Shown here one piece after another: positions 18,060-26,841 of a stretch of DNA of 64,000 nt; positions within the stretch are counted from its first letter, which is position 1; each line of letters begins with the position of its first letter. Below the pieces are notes generated by a model. That model ran no database searches and was not told the origin of the DNA. It saw only the letters and a list, made by a program, of their open reading frames with translations. The stretch lies in NCBI GenBank assembly GCA_031367105.1, contig JANLPG010000145.1, positions 90,473 through 154,472 of the forward strand, read 5' to 3'. The DNA comes from Palsa-1233 sp031367105 (GTDB lineage Bacteria > Gemmatimonadota > Gemmatimonadetes > Gemmatimonadales > GWC2-71-9). A program made the translations under genes and the position numbers.

Positions 18060-19015
18060 CAACCCGCCTGATCCTCCGCGTAGGCGCGGATGATGTCGCG
18101 GACCAAGCGATGCCGCACCACGTCTTCATCGGTCAGGTAGTGGAACCCGATGCCCTCGATCCCCGGGAGGACGCGCTCGATCTGAATCAGGCCACTGTCC
18201 TCCCGGCGCGGCAGATCGATCTGAGTCTTGTCGCCAGTGACGACCACCTTGCTATTCACGCCAAGCCGGGTGAGAAACATCTTCATCTGCGCTATAGTGG
18301 CGTTCTGTGCTTCGTCGAGGATGATGAATGCGTCGGCCAGCGTGCGCCCCCGCATATAGGCGAGCGGCGCGATCTCGATCGTGCGCGTTTCGAGTGCCTT
18401 CTGGACCTTCTCGTGGGACATCATATCTTCGAGCGCGTCGTAGAGCGGGCGGAGGTACGGATCGACCTTCTGCTGGAGGTCGCCGGGGAGAAACCCGAGC
18501 GATTCTCCGGCCTCGACGGCAGGACGTGCCAGCACGATTCGCTTGACCCGCTTGCGGGCAAGCGCCTCAACGGCTTTCGCCACGGCGAGGTACGTCTTCC
18601 CGGTGCCAGCCGGCCCGATGCCGATCACAATGTCGTGGTTGTTGATGACGTTCAGATATTCGCGCTGCCCGGGGGTCTTGGCCACGATCGCACGACGCAT
18701 TCCGGGAATCACGATCTTCGTGCCGTCGCCCGTCGTGGTCACTTCGGCGAGATGGCCGTCCGTGGCGAGCCGGTAGACATCCTCGGGTTCAATCGGCTGC
18801 CCCGCCCGAGCCAGATCGACGAACCCCTGCACCACGGGCGTCGCCCGTTCAAGCTGCGCCACCGTCCCGACCAGCGTCAGCGCATCGCCGCGCTGCGAAA
18901 CGCGCACCCCGAGCGCACGCTGAATTTCTGCAAAGTTGGCTTCGTTGACACCAGCAAGCAGCAGTGGGTCGGCACCTTCGGCGTTGAGCGTGTGGCGGAC
19001 ATCTTCACTGTTCAT
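18059..19015 (-). CDS. phoH: PhoH-like ATPase
   Basis: 318 residues. Walker A GPAGTGKT is at about 134-141, with IILDEAQN, TRLGVNSKVVVTGDKTQIDLP and the C-terminal LTDEDVVRHRLV typical of PhoH (PhoL/YbeZ). The N-terminal 100 or so residues look like the KH-type domain of this subgroup. It is thought to act with YbeY in RNA metabolism, which matches its position. Its ATG overlaps the aspS stop (ATGA). Confidence 0.94.
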   Translation of the reverse strand: MNSEDVRHTLNAEGADPLLLAGVNEANFAEIQRALGVRVSQRGDALTLVGTVAQLERATPVVQGFVDLARAGQPIEPEDVYRLATDGHLAEVTTTGDGTKIVIPGMRRAIVAKTPGQREYLNVINNHDIVIGIGPAGTGKTYLAVAKAVEALARKRVKRIVLARPAVEAGESLGFLPGDLQQKVDPYLRPLYDALEDMMSHEKVQKALETRTIEIAPLAYMRGRTLADAFIILDEAQNATIAQMKMFLTRLGVNSKVVVTGDKTQIDLPRREDSGLIQIERVLPGIEGIGFHYLTDEDVVRHRLVRDIIRAYAEDQAG

Positions 19016-20790
19016 TCCGTGCTCCCCGAAGTGGACCGGAGCTGAAGTGCGACAAGGTCCGTCGCCGACACCGATGTTGGCGCACCTTCGAACAGCGCGC
19101 GAGCCGCCGCCGTCTTCGGGAAGGCGATGACGTCTCGCAGCGACGGCGCCCCGGCGAGCAGCATCGCGATGCGATCGAAGCCGAGTGCGAATCCACCGTG
19201 CGGCGGTGCCCCGGAGGCGAGGGCGTCGAGCAGGAAACCGAACCGCCGCCGCTGTTCCTCGCCCGAAACGCCAAGAAACCGGAACACCGTCGCTTGCAAC
19301 ACGGGATCCGTGATGCGGATCGATCCGCTGCCCAGTTCGTTGCCGTTGTACACTGCGTCGTAGTGCAAGGCCCGACAGCGCCAGGGCTCGGTTTCGAGAA
19401 AGGCGATGTCATCCGGGTGGGGAGACGTAAATGGGTGGTGGGTGAACACCCAGGCGCCCGTCAGCGAGTCGAGCTCGAAGAGCGGGAAGTCGACCACCCA
19501 GGCGAACGCGTGCGCGAACTGCGGATGGACGTCCGGGTGACGCGTGAGCGACGTCCGAATCGCGTGGAGCGCCGGACTGGTCACGCTGTCGACGCCGATC
19601 ACGGCGACGAGCAGCGCCCCTGCGTCGGCGTCGATCTGCGCCAATGCGCCGACACCGAATGCCTTCACCCCCTGACCTTCCCACCCCGCGTCGGTCCGCT
19701 TCGCCCAGATGAGTCCCGGGGCGCCGGCACTCCTCGCAACGCCAGTGAGAAGGTCGAGTTCCTTGCGGGAGAGCCCGGACTGACCCGGCGCCACGATTGC
19801 ACGGAGGCGTCCGCCTGCGGCGATACCCTCTCGCACAAACGGCGCCGCATCGTCGCCTGCCAGGGCGCCGATGTCGCGAATCTCGAAGCCATATCGCAAG
19901 TCGGGCTTGTCAATTCCGAACCGTTCCATCGCGTCCCGATGTGTCAATCGCTCGAATGGAATCGTGACCGCCTGCCCCGCCTCGTTCCAGAGCTCCTGCA
20001 GTACCCGCTCGATCACCGGCAACACATCCTCGACTCCGACGAAGGAGGCCTCGAGGTCGATCTGGGTAAACTCGGGCTGCCGGTCGGCACGGAGGTCCTC
20101 ATCCCGGAAGCAGCGCGCGATCTGGAAGTAGCGGTCGAAGCCGGCGATCATCAGCAACTGCTTGTAAATCTGTGGTGACTGCGGCAGGGCATAGAACTCG
20201 CCTGGATGGACGCGCGATGGCACCAGATAGTCACGGGCACCCTCCGGCGTCGGCTTGGTCAGGATCGGGGTCTCGATTTCGAGAAAGCCGAGCTCGGCGA
20301 GCGTCCGGCGGGCACGCTGTAACAACCGATGCCGCAGGATGATGTTCGCCTGCAATTCCGGCCGACGGAGATCCAGCACTCGGTATTGCAGTCGCAGTTC
20401 CTCGGACGCGAGTTCCTCTCCCTCACGTCGGGCAACCTGGATCGCCGGGGTCACCGCCGGGCCGACAACACGAAGCGTGGTGACGTGCACCTCGATCTCG
20501 CGTGACACCATTCCGGTATCAGGCGCCGGCTCGCGACGCAACGCCACCACCCCTTCGACCAGAACGACCGTTTCCGCGCCGAGCGTGGCGCCCAGTGCCA
20601 GTATTTCCGGAGGAGTCCAGGCGGGGTCGCAGGAGAGTTGGACGATGCCATCACGATCCCGGAGATCGAGAAAGACGATGCCACCGAGGTCGCGACGTCG
20701 GTGAATCCATCCTCCGAGTCGGACGGAAGCGCCGAGCTCGGCGCGGGTCAGCGAACCCGCGCGATGGGTGCGAAGTGAAGTGCTGTGCAT
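19012..20790 (-). CDS. aspS: Aspartyl-tRNA synthetase
   Basis: 592-residue class II synthetase of the bacterial type. The N-terminal OB-fold anticodon domain begins SLRTHRAGSLTRAELGASVRLGGWIHRRRDLGG. Catalytic motif 2 is FRDEDLRADRQPEFTQID, the bacterial GAD insertion follows, and motif 3 is GFALGFDRIAMLL near the C-terminus. Whether it is discriminating (Asp only) or also makes Asp-tRNAAsn cannot be decided here. It heads the long minus-strand run down to recQ. A TAGTTT element lies 6 bases before the ATG with a TTCCGC element 17 bases further up, and no Shine-Dalgarno is visible, suggesting a leaderless transcript. Confidence 0.97.
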   Translation of the reverse strand: MHSTSLRTHRAGSLTRAELGASVRLGGWIHRRRDLGGIVFLDLRDRDGIVQLSCDPAWTPPEILALGATLGAETVVLVEGVVALRREPAPDTGMVSREIEVHVTTLRVVGPAVTPAIQVARREGEELASEELRLQYRVLDLRRPELQANIILRHRLLQRARRTLAELGFLEIETPILTKPTPEGARDYLVPSRVHPGEFYALPQSPQIYKQLLMIAGFDRYFQIARCFRDEDLRADRQPEFTQIDLEASFVGVEDVLPVIERVLQELWNEAGQAVTIPFERLTHRDAMERFGIDKPDLRYGFEIRDIGALAGDDAAPFVREGIAAGGRLRAIVAPGQSGLSRKELDLLTGVARSAGAPGLIWAKRTDAGWEGQGVKAFGVGALAQIDADAGALLVAVIGVDSVTSPALHAIRTSLTRHPDVHPQFAHAFAWVVDFPLFELDSLTGAWVFTHHPFTSPHPDDIAFLETEPWRCRALHYDAVYNGNELGSGSIRITDPVLQATVFRFLGVSGEEQRRRFGFLLDALASGAPPHGGFALGFDRIAMLLAGAPSLRDVIAFPKTAAARALFEGAPTSVSATDLVALQLRSTSGSTE

Positions 20791-20796
20791 GGACCG

Positions 20797-20825
20797 AAAC
20801 TAACGCTCCCGGGGAGGGGGCGGAA
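20797..20825 (-). promoter_or_regulatory. Candidate aspS promoter (leaderless type)
   Basis: Read on the minus strand: TTCCGC (20820-20825), a 17-base spacer, then TAGTTT (20797-20802), and only 6 bases to the aspS ATG. The -10 fits TANNNT; the -35 is weak. With a transcription start at or near the ATG there would be no room for a ribosome-binding site, and none is seen. Confidence 0.42.
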
Positions 20826-20870
20826 GGAACGCACAGGCCCGGTCGACTCGCCGCAAGTGTGCTAACGACT

Positions 20871-20876
20871 TAGGTT
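20871..20876 (+). promoter_or_regulatory. Candidate rlmN -10 element
   Basis: TAGGTT fits TANNNT and ends 8 bases before the rlmN ATG. No good -35 hexamer is found at 16-18 bases upstream. The placement matches the leaderless pattern seen at truA, trpD, aspS, dus and the PTS gene. Confidence 0.35.
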
Positions 20877-20884
20877 TCCGCGAT

Positions 20885-21949
20885 ATGTCCACGCCGCCTA
20901 CGCTGCTCGATCTTCCGCCCGCCGTTGCCGCACTACGCTTGCAGCACTGGGTCGCCTCCGAGGGCCTCCCCGGCTACCGTGCGTCCCAGCTGCTTCGCCG
21001 CCTCTGGGTGGCTCCAGTGGCGAGCTGGCACGACGCCTCGGAACTCCCAATCGCCCTCCGCGACCGTCTTCAAGCGGTCTGGCCGCTCCCGCGGCTGATT
21101 CCTGACGTGATCCAGCAATCGCAGGACGGCACCCGGAAATACCTGTGGACCCTGCCCGACGGTGAGAAGATCGAGTCGGTCCTGATTCCCTCGGCCGGTC
21201 GTCTCACCCTCTGCATCTCGTCGCAAGCCGGCTGCGCATTGGGGTGCGGTTTCTGCGCCACCGGCCTGATGGGGTTCCGTCGAAACCTCACCGCCTGGGA
21301 GATCGCCTGTCAGGTCCGGGAAATCGTCCTGGCGACGCCGGCCGACCGGCCCTCCAACGTCGTGTTCATGGGAATGGGCGAACCGCTGCTGAACTGGCCG
21401 GCGGTCGATGCGACACTCTCGATCCTGAACCACTCGGACGGTTTCGGGATCGGAGCGCGGCACATCACGGTGTCGACGGTCGGCATCGTGCCCGGGATGA
21501 AGGCGCTGGCCGCGCGCCCGGAACAGTTCCGGCTGGCGATCTCCTTGCACTCCCCCAACGCGCGCGACCGGCAATCACTGATGCCGATCGAGAAGAAGTA
21601 CCCGCTGAAGGAAGTCCTCGAGACGGCGAAGACCTTCGCGAAGCGGGTCACCTTCGAATATGTGCTGATCGCCGGTCGTAACGACCGCGACGAAGACGCG
21701 GCCGTGCTCGCCTCGCTGGCGCGCAAACTTGGTGCGCACGTCAATCTCCTCCCGTTGCATCCCGGCGGTGCGATCCACTTGACGCCGACGGACACGCCAC
21801 GGATCCGGGAATTTCGCGACTACCTGACCGACTGCGGCATCGAGGCCGTAGTGCGTCGCTCCCGCGGACTCGACATCGCTGCGGCCTGCGGCCAGCTTCG
21901 GGTGCAGATGGAGAAGCGCCAGCGGACGGATGGCGTGGCGACTCGGTAG
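20885..21949 (+). CDS. rlmN: 23S rRNA (adenine2503-C2)/tRNA methyltransferase RlmN
   Basis: 354-residue radical SAM methyltransferase. The cluster-binding CxxxCxxC is C117, C121, C124 in CALGCGFCATG. MGMGEPLLNW, the substrate region ITVSTVGIVPGM and LAISLHSPNA are typical, and the C-terminal catalytic Cys lies in AACGQL. It methylates A2503 of 23S rRNA and A37 of some tRNAs. Divergent from aspS with about 94 bases between the starts. The gene is probably a single transcription unit or co-transcribed with crcB, which starts 65 bases after its stop. Confidence 0.96.
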   Translation: MSTPPTLLDLPPAVAALRLQHWVASEGLPGYRASQLLRRLWVAPVASWHDASELPIALRDRLQAVWPLPRLIPDVIQQSQDGTRKYLWTLPDGEKIESVLIPSAGRLTLCISSQAGCALGCGFCATGLMGFRRNLTAWEIACQVREIVLATPADRPSNVVFMGMGEPLLNWPAVDATLSILNHSDGFGIGARHITVSTVGIVPGMKALAARPEQFRLAISLHSPNARDRQSLMPIEKKYPLKEVLETAKTFAKRVTFEYVLIAGRNDRDEDAAVLASLARKLGAHVNLLPLHPGGAIHLTPTDTPRIREFRDYLTDCGIEAVVRRSRGLDIAAACGQLRVQMEKRQRTDGVATR

Positions 21950-22014
21950 CACGCCGCGTCGACCCGGCAGTGGACGCTGAGAAGTTGTTTCCATCCATTC
22001 AACGCGAGGCCCCC

Positions 22015-22422
22015 GTGTCCAACACCCCGTTCACCCCCACCTTGCTCATCGCCGTGGCCCTCGGCAGCGCCATCGGCGGCGTGGCGCGCTACCTGATGAC
22101 GATCGCAGTGCAACCACGGCATATCGCCTTTCCCTTCGGCACCCTCGCCGTGAACATCCTCGGCTGTTTCCTGATCGGTGCGATTGCGCAGTACTCGCTG
22201 ACTTCCGGCAGGCTCTCACCCGAGCTTCGCGTGCTGCTGATCTCGGGGTTTTGTGGCGGTTTCACGACTTTCTCGACGTTTGCGTTCGAGAGCCTCGAGT
22301 TGATCCAGGCGGGCGCCTGGTCGCGGGCCCTCCTCTACACCTTGCTCTCAGTCAGCGTTGGCCTCGGCGCCGTCTGGGTGGGGACAGCTGCGGTTCGCGC
22401 CACGGTCGGCGCGCCCGGCTGA
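22015..22422 (+). CDS. crcB: Fluoride channel CrcB/Fluc
   Basis: 135-residue small membrane protein with four hydrophobic helices. The signature segments GGVARYLM, FPFGTLAVNILGCFLIG and SGFCGGFTTFSTFAFE are those of Fluc fluoride exporters. GTG 22015 is taken as the start because GAGG lies about 6 bases upstream and it gives the usual N-terminus; GTG 21970 would add 15 unlikely residues. Fluc works as a dual-topology dimer, so a single gene suffices. The leader was read for a fluoride riboswitch, and the conserved riboswitch core is not seen. Confidence 0.93.
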   Translation: MSNTPFTPTLLIAVALGSAIGGVARYLMTIAVQPRHIAFPFGTLAVNILGCFLIGAIAQYSLTSGRLSPELRVLLISGFCGGFTTFSTFAFESLELIQAGAWSRALLYTLLSVSVGLGAVWVGTAAVRATVGAPG

Positions 22423-22444
22423 GCCAGTCGAACCAAAGGGGGAA

Positions 22445-23428
22445 TCAGCGCCGTTTCACCCACGCTGCGATATCCTCGATCACGGACGCCTCGACGTGCC
22501 CCGGCACGGCGTAATCATTGGGTGAGGGGACCCCCTTCCCGGCGATGAACAGGTGGTTCAACATCTCGTACCGGCCGATAGTGACGTCGGTCCGGGGGCC
22601 GAGCACGCGCAAATAGTCCTCCAGCTGTTCGGGGGTGACCTGATAATCGCGCATTCCCTGCAGGATCAGCACCGGGAGTTTGATGTCTCGCATAGCCACA
22701 GCCGGGTCATAGGCGTTGAGGTCGAGAAAGTATTTCGCGGGGGCGCCGAGGATGATCTGCAGGTTGCCAGAATCGGCTGGCGTGAGCGCGCGGATTCTGG
22801 CGATGCGTGGCGCCATCATCGCCTGTTGCAGTTTCACTGCCGCGAGGGTCACTGAGTCGCCGGCTGAGATTGAGGCGATGTAGGCGAACTGGCGCTCGAT
22901 CTGATCGGCGAGCAATGCGCGGGTGGCACCGGCCAGCAGGACGATTCCGGCCAGCTTTCCGTCGGCGATCGCGATCCGCGGTGCAAGCATCCCTCCCAGG
23001 GAGTGCCCGATCATCACGATGCGCTTCCGATCCACCTCCGGCTGAGACCGCAGGACACTCAGCGCGCTGACCGCGTCCTGCACCGTCTCATCCCAGACGG
23101 TGAAGGCCTTCGCACTGTACCAGGCGGGAGCCACTCTCGAGCGCTTGTCGAACCGGAGCACTGCGACGCCCTGCTGCGCCAATCCCCAGGCGATGTCTCG
23201 ATACGGCTTGTCGGGACCGACCGTCAGATCACGATCGCCTGCCCCAGATCCGTGCACGATGATCAGCGCGGGGAACGGCCCCTTCCCGGCCGGAAGCGTC
23301 ACAACCCCCGGGAGGGGCACTGGCCCAGGGATGATCACTGCGCGTTCCATCAGCCCCTTCGGCAGCTCTTGCGCTGCGAGCGAACGGGCCGTAGAGAGAA
23401 ACGCAAGAAGCAAGATGGCTGATCGCAT
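22445..23428 (-). CDS. Secreted alpha/beta hydrolase
   Basis: 327 residues. An N-terminal signal peptide is seen (hydrophobic ILLLAFLSTARSLAAQ, probable cleavage after AAQ or nearby). The alpha/beta hydrolase fold follows: oxyanion region IVHGSGAGDRD, nucleophile elbow GHSLGG, acid in LQGMRDYQVTPE and His in MLNHLF. It resembles the dienelactone-hydrolase/acyl-peptidase-like extracellular esterases. Its substrate is unknown. Convergent with crcB; the hydroxyacid dehydrogenase gene follows upstream in the same direction with 54 bases between them. Confidence 0.85.
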   Translation of the reverse strand: MRSAILLLAFLSTARSLAAQELPKGLMERAVIIPGPVPLPGVVTLPAGKGPFPALIIVHGSGAGDRDLTVGPDKPYRDIAWGLAQQGVAVLRFDKRSRVAPAWYSAKAFTVWDETVQDAVSALSVLRSQPEVDRKRIVMIGHSLGGMLAPRIAIADGKLAGIVLLAGATRALLADQIERQFAYIASISAGDSVTLAAVKLQQAMMAPRIARIRALTPADSGNLQIILGAPAKYFLDLNAYDPAVAMRDIKLPVLILQGMRDYQVTPEQLEDYLRVLGPRTDVTIGRYEMLNHLFIAGKGVPSPNDYAVPGHVEASVIEDIAAWVKRR

Positions 23429-23482
23429 TGGTGTTCTCTTGGAGTGATTTCCAAACGTGAGCCCGACTCGTCTACCGTCACG

Positions 23483-24463
23483 CTATCGCGCGGTCACGCG
23501 ATCGGGTGGTGCATCGCCGGCAAAGAAGGCAGCGAGGTTCTTGATCGCGAGAAATCCCATCGCTTCCCGGGTCTCGCGAGTCGCCGATCCGAGGTGCGGG
23601 AGCAGCACGACGTGCTCCATTCCGAGCAGGCGGCGGTCGACCAAGGGTTCACCCCGGTACGCATCGAGTCCCGCCCCGGCGAGATGGCCGGAGTGCAGCG
23701 CAGCGATCAGCGCATTATCATCGACGATATCGCCTCGAGCCGTGTTGATGAGGAATGCCCCCGGTTGCATCAGTGCCAGGCGGGTGCTGTTCATCATTCC
23801 GCGCGTCTCGGCGGTACTCGGGCAGTGCAGGGAAACGATCTCTGACGCCGCGAGCAAGCTCTCGAGCGAAGTACACTGCTCCGCCCCTGCCGCGGCAAGT
23901 TCGGCGTCGGGGACCGCACTCCGATTGAAGCAGAGGACCCGCATCCCGAAGCCGTGATGGGCACGGCGTGCGACCGCACGTCCGATCCGGCCCATCCCCA
24001 CTACCCCGAGCGTTCGCCCAGTCACCTCGCGGCCGAGCAAGTGGGTCGGTGTCAACCCAGCCCAGCGCCCACCGCGCAATTCGCGCTCCCCTTCTCCCGC
24101 CCGCCGGAGCGTCATCAGGATCAGTGTCATCGCGAGATCAGCGGTGGCATCCGTCAGCACACCCGGGGTGTTGGTCACCGTGATGTCGTGCGCCTGTGCC
24201 GCTGCAAGGTCGATGTTGTCGACTCCGACACCGAAATTCGCGAGGATGCGAGTCCGGATCGGATATGCGGCAAGGACCTCGGCGGTCAATCGGTCGGTGA
24301 TCGTGCAGAGGATACCGTCGGCGAACCCTAACGCACGCTGCAACTGCTCAGGCGTCATCGGCTGATCGTCCGCCGAGAGCACAACATCGAACTGCTCCCG
24401 CAGCGCTGCTTCCACCGGCACAGGGAGTCGCCGGGTCACTGCCACGCGCGGGCGTACCGTCAT
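23483..24463 (-). CDS. D-2-hydroxyacid dehydrogenase (glyoxylate/hydroxypyruvate reductase type)
   Basis: 326 residues. The NAD(P)-binding Rossmann motif is VVGMGRIGRAVARRA (GxGxxG), preceded by the family segment FGVGVDNIDLAAA. The catalytic Arg lies in INTARGDIVDD, Glu in GLDAYRGEP, and His in LPHLGSAT. ATG 24463 is chosen because a GGGGAGAG ribosome-binding site lies just upstream. It reduces a 2-oxoacid to the D-hydroxyacid. Divergent pairing with glycerate 2-kinase suggests hydroxypyruvate or tartronate semialdehyde/glyoxylate as substrate: glyoxylate to D-glycerate to 2-phosphoglycerate. Confidence 0.9.
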   Translation of the reverse strand: MTVRPRVAVTRRLPVPVEAALREQFDVVLSADDQPMTPEQLQRALGFADGILCTITDRLTAEVLAAYPIRTRILANFGVGVDNIDLAAAQAHDITVTNTPGVLTDATADLAMTLILMTLRRAGEGERELRGGRWAGLTPTHLLGREVTGRTLGVVGMGRIGRAVARRAHHGFGMRVLCFNRSAVPDAELAAAGAEQCTSLESLLAASEIVSLHCPSTAETRGMMNSTRLALMQPGAFLINTARGDIVDDNALIAALHSGHLAGAGLDAYRGEPLVDRRLLGMEHVVLLPHLGSATRETREAMGFLAIKNLAAFFAGDAPPDRVTAR

Positions 24464-24490
24464 GCGATCTCTCCCCTCGAGGTATCCCGT

Positions 24491-24516
24491 AGCGTAAACC
24501 GCCGGGGAGGTAATAT
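24491..24516. promoter_or_regulatory. Divergent promoter region, dehydrogenase/glycerate kinase
   Basis: The 78-base gap holds TACGCT on the minus strand (24491-24496) and TAATAT on the plus strand (24511-24516), the only AT-rich hexamers here. Each sits about 20-27 bases before its gene and each gene has a ribosome-binding site. -35 elements are weak. A shared promoter region is plausible but unproven. Confidence 0.35.
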
Positions 24517-24541
24517 TGGCGGGTCCCTCCCTGGAGTCACG

Positions 24542-25894
24542 TTGCGACTTCGTCCCACCCCCGCCCAGTTCCTGCACGACTGCTTCCTTGCCGGCGTCGA
24601 AGCGGTGCGTCCGGAACATTGCCTCCCCCCGGCGCTCGCCGCCGCGGGGCGTTCCCACGGGCCCTGCGCTGTGCTGGCAGTGGGAAAGGCTGCCCCAGGG
24701 ATGGCGCGGGTCATCGCGGAATCGCTGGCCGCCAGTGGTACCCTGCTGCTTCCGGCGCTTGTGGTTGGCATAGCCGCGGAAGGGGTGGGTCTGGTTGGCG
24801 ATCATCCGGTGCCGGGCCCCGCCTCCGTCCGGGCAGCGCAGTCAATCGCCAACTGGGTCCGCGACCTTCCGCCGGAGGCCGACGTCCATATCGCGATCTC
24901 CGGGGGTGCGAGTGCGCTGATAGCGGCCCCGCTCACAGGCCTGACCTTCGAGGAACTTCGCGAGGGTTTCTCCTTCCTGCTCGGCTCCGGGCTCGACATC
25001 GATGCGATGAATGCCGTCCGCAAGCGGCTCACTCGCTGGAGCGCTGGCCGACTCGCGCGGGCGCTGGCGCCGCGCCGAACCTTCGTCTGGCTGATCTCCG
25101 ACGTGCCGGGAGATGACCCCTCGACCATCGGCTCGGGGCCCTGCCACGGCGATCCCTGGACCGGCGCCCAGCTGCGAAGCCACCTCGAAGGTCGAGGCCT
25201 TTGGTCGGACCTCTCGCCGGCAGTGCGGGCAGCGATCGCAATCGAGACACTCAAACCCGACGCAGCGGGGCTTGGCGAAGTCCGCTGGGAGATCGTGGCG
25301 CGGAACGCCGATGCCCTTGCCGCATCGGCGCGGTTTGCTGCCCAAATCGGGATCACGACCCACCTCGCAACGGTGTCGCTCTCAGGCGAAGCCCGCGCGA
25401 CCGGCCGCATCATCGCGCGGAAGTTGCTTCAGGCCCAGCGCGGAGCCATCGCTCCAAACCTTCTCTACGATCCAGCGCCGCGACCCCCCGAATTGTGGCT
25501 GTACGGCGGCGAGACGGTAGTAACTCTGGGCGACGCGACGACGGCCGGCGGTCGCAATCAGGAACTCGCGCTTGCTGCCGCAGAAGTGCTCGCGATGCCA
25601 GGCAGGGATGACACCACGGTACTGCTTGCCGCTGGCACCGACGGACGTGATGGTACTACAACCGAGGCGGGTGCCATCATTGATGGCTCCACGTGGCAGA
25701 GGATGACCGCAAGCGGCCGCAACCCTCGCCAGGATCTCGCGCGACACCGGTCGCACGACGCTTTGGCGGCGGGAAATGCTTTGATCCGCACGGGACACAC
25801 GGGGACGAACGTGATGGATGTGGTGCTGGCACTGAGCGATAAGTGGTCGTTCCTCTACCCTCCAGAGGCACGATCGTTCGACCGGAAGAACTGA
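24542..25894 (+). CDS. Glycerate 2-kinase (MOFRL family)
   Basis: 450-residue kinase of the GckA/TtuD type, converting D-glycerate to 2-phosphoglycerate with ATP. Typical features are the N-terminal VGKAAPGMA, ISGGASALIAAP in the nucleotide region, ISDVPGDDPSTIGSGP, and the C-terminal MOFRL domain with GGETVV, GGRNQELALAAA and LAAGTDGRDGTT. The start is TTG 24542, with GGAG 7 bases upstream; no ATG gives a complete N-terminus. Divergently arranged with the hydroxyacid dehydrogenase, with which it forms a short glyoxylate/glycerate route. A strong hairpin follows its stop. Confidence 0.94.
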   Translation: MRLRPTPAQFLHDCFLAGVEAVRPEHCLPPALAAAGRSHGPCAVLAVGKAAPGMARVIAESLAASGTLLLPALVVGIAAEGVGLVGDHPVPGPASVRAAQSIANWVRDLPPEADVHIAISGGASALIAAPLTGLTFEELREGFSFLLGSGLDIDAMNAVRKRLTRWSAGRLARALAPRRTFVWLISDVPGDDPSTIGSGPCHGDPWTGAQLRSHLEGRGLWSDLSPAVRAAIAIETLKPDAAGLGEVRWEIVARNADALAASARFAAQIGITTHLATVSLSGEARATGRIIARKLLQAQRGAIAPNLLYDPAPRPPELWLYGGETVVTLGDATTAGGRNQELALAAAEVLAMPGRDDTTVLLAAGTDGRDGTTTEAGAIIDGSTWQRMTASGRNPRQDLARHRSHDALAAGNALIRTGHTGTNVMDVVLALSDKWSFLYPPEARSFDRKN

Positions 25895-25897
25895 AAG

Positions 25898-25929
25898 AGG
25901 TGCCGACCCACATCTGGGGTACGGCACCT
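25898..25929. terminator. Hairpin between convergent genes, probable bidirectional terminator
   Basis: AGGTGCCG (25898-25905) pairs with CGGCACCT (25922-25929). The stem extends inward through ACCC/GGGT with one bulge, leaving a small loop. It begins 3 bases after the glycerate kinase stop and lies just beyond the stop of the opposing gene. No long T tract is present. Confidence 0.65.
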
Positions 25930-25942
25930 CCCGGTCCAACTC

Positions 25943-26332
25943 TTATCGCAGCAGGCGCGCTGCGGAGACCTCGGCGATCGCCACATCGGGCGAGCGCTGG
26001 ACGAATTCAAACAACCGCTGCTGGAAGTCGCTGCCTTCCTCATCGGCGCGTACCATCACGCGAGCCGCTTCGAGCAGGCTCGGCACCCGAGCGTCCGCCT
26101 CCGGTGAATCCTCGAGCATGGCCTCGTCCATTGCAACGAGCAACGCAGTGAGCGGGCGCAGCCAGGCAAACCACGGATCGTGGATCGCGAGCTGAAGCGC
26201 GTCGGCGGAACCGGGGACGCGGCCGTGCAGGCGTTCATAGGCTAACCGCTCCGCATCGAGCAAGTTGCGGTGCAGGTTGAGCATCGCCTCGCGCACGGGG
26301 CCCAGCCGCAGCTGCAGATCGGATGACGTCAC
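25943..26332 (-). CDS. Conserved hypothetical protein, 129 aa
   Basis: Function not recognised. The GTG start at 26332 is set by a clear AAGGAG ribosome-binding site 8 bases upstream; the long frame above it is arginine-rich shadow. The protein is predicted to be soluble and largely helical (LGPVREAMLNLHRNLLDAERLAYER), with a distinctive aromatic patch IHDPWFAWLRPLTALLVAMDEA at about 50-70. There is no signal peptide and no Cys. I recall similar proteins with this DPWFAWLRPL patch in other bacteria, without a function. It follows the LytR_C gene by 80 bases and ends at the hairpin shared with glycerate kinase. Confidence 0.75.
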   Translation of the reverse strand: MTSSDLQLRLGPVREAMLNLHRNLLDAERLAYERLHGRVPGSADALQLAIHDPWFAWLRPLTALLVAMDEAMLEDSPEADARVPSLLEAARVMVRADEEGSDFQQRLFEFVQRSPDVAIAEVSAARLLR

Positions 26333-26412
26333 AACTCGAACTCCTTCTGAACGGTGACATACCACTCGCAGCTTGAAACGTGCCAGCCGGCTCAGAAGTT
26401 CCCGCCCGCGGT

Positions 26413-26841
26413 TCAGTGCCCCTGGGGTACCCGGAATTGCTTTCCGAGCAGAACCGTCAGGTCGACCAGCCTGGTGGTGTCGGGCTCCCGGATGATCTCG
26501 GCGTCGCCGAGCGCCTCGAGCACCCTGCCAACACCCGTCGTGTCGCCCCGGCGAATCAGGATCCGGTTTCGCTCGTGGCCCCGTTGTGACCCGGCCGCAT
26601 TCCCGACGTATACCACGTCGAGCCGGGCCCGGCGCAGGAGCAGCATCCCGGCTCGCCCGGCCTGGCTCACGCCACCGGCGTTCAGTACTTCCACCTGCAC
26701 CACGTGGGGAAGCGGATTCCAGACACGAACCGTTGCGACCTCCACGGCTGCCGGGGGTCGCCAGAGCACTCTGCCGGCGGCAAGGACTGCGAGCGCCGTG
26801 ACGGCCACCCCACCGACCCACCAGCCACGAGGAATCGTCAT
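26413..26841 (-). CDS. Membrane-anchored LytR C-terminal domain protein
   Basis: 142 residues. One N-terminal transmembrane helix (about 7-26, WWVGGVAVTALAVLAAGRVL) is followed by a LytR_C-type domain beginning VQVEVLNAGGVSQAG, with DVVYVGNAAGS and ILIRRGDTTGVGRVLEALG. This domain is found after LytR-CpsA-Psr catalytic domains and also alone; the LCP catalytic domain is absent here. It is predicted to be anchored with the domain outside the cytoplasm. ATG 26841 overlaps the yqeK-like stop (ATGA). YqeK, LytR-type and RsfS genes are often neighbours in other bacteria, but rsfS is not seen here. Confidence 0.82.
   Translation of the reverse strand: MTIPRGWWVGGVAVTALAVLAAGRVLWRPPAAVEVATVRVWNPLPHVVQVEVLNAGGVSQAGRAGMLLLRRARLDVVYVGNAAGSQRGHERNRILIRRGDTTGVGRVLEALGDAEIIREPDTTRLVDLTVLLGKQFRVPQGH

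Noticed and set aside
21950..22014. Fluoride riboswitch before crcB
   Set aside because: The short leader was read for the conserved pseudoknot core and none was found.
22423..22444. Terminator between crcB and the hydrolase gene
   Set aside because: Only 22 bases and no inverted repeat are present.
26333..26821. N-terminal extension of the 129-residue hypothetical
   Set aside because: Runs antiparallel in composition to real coding (Arg/Gly-rich) and overlaps the LytR_C gene in another frame; the AAGGAG site marks GTG 26332.
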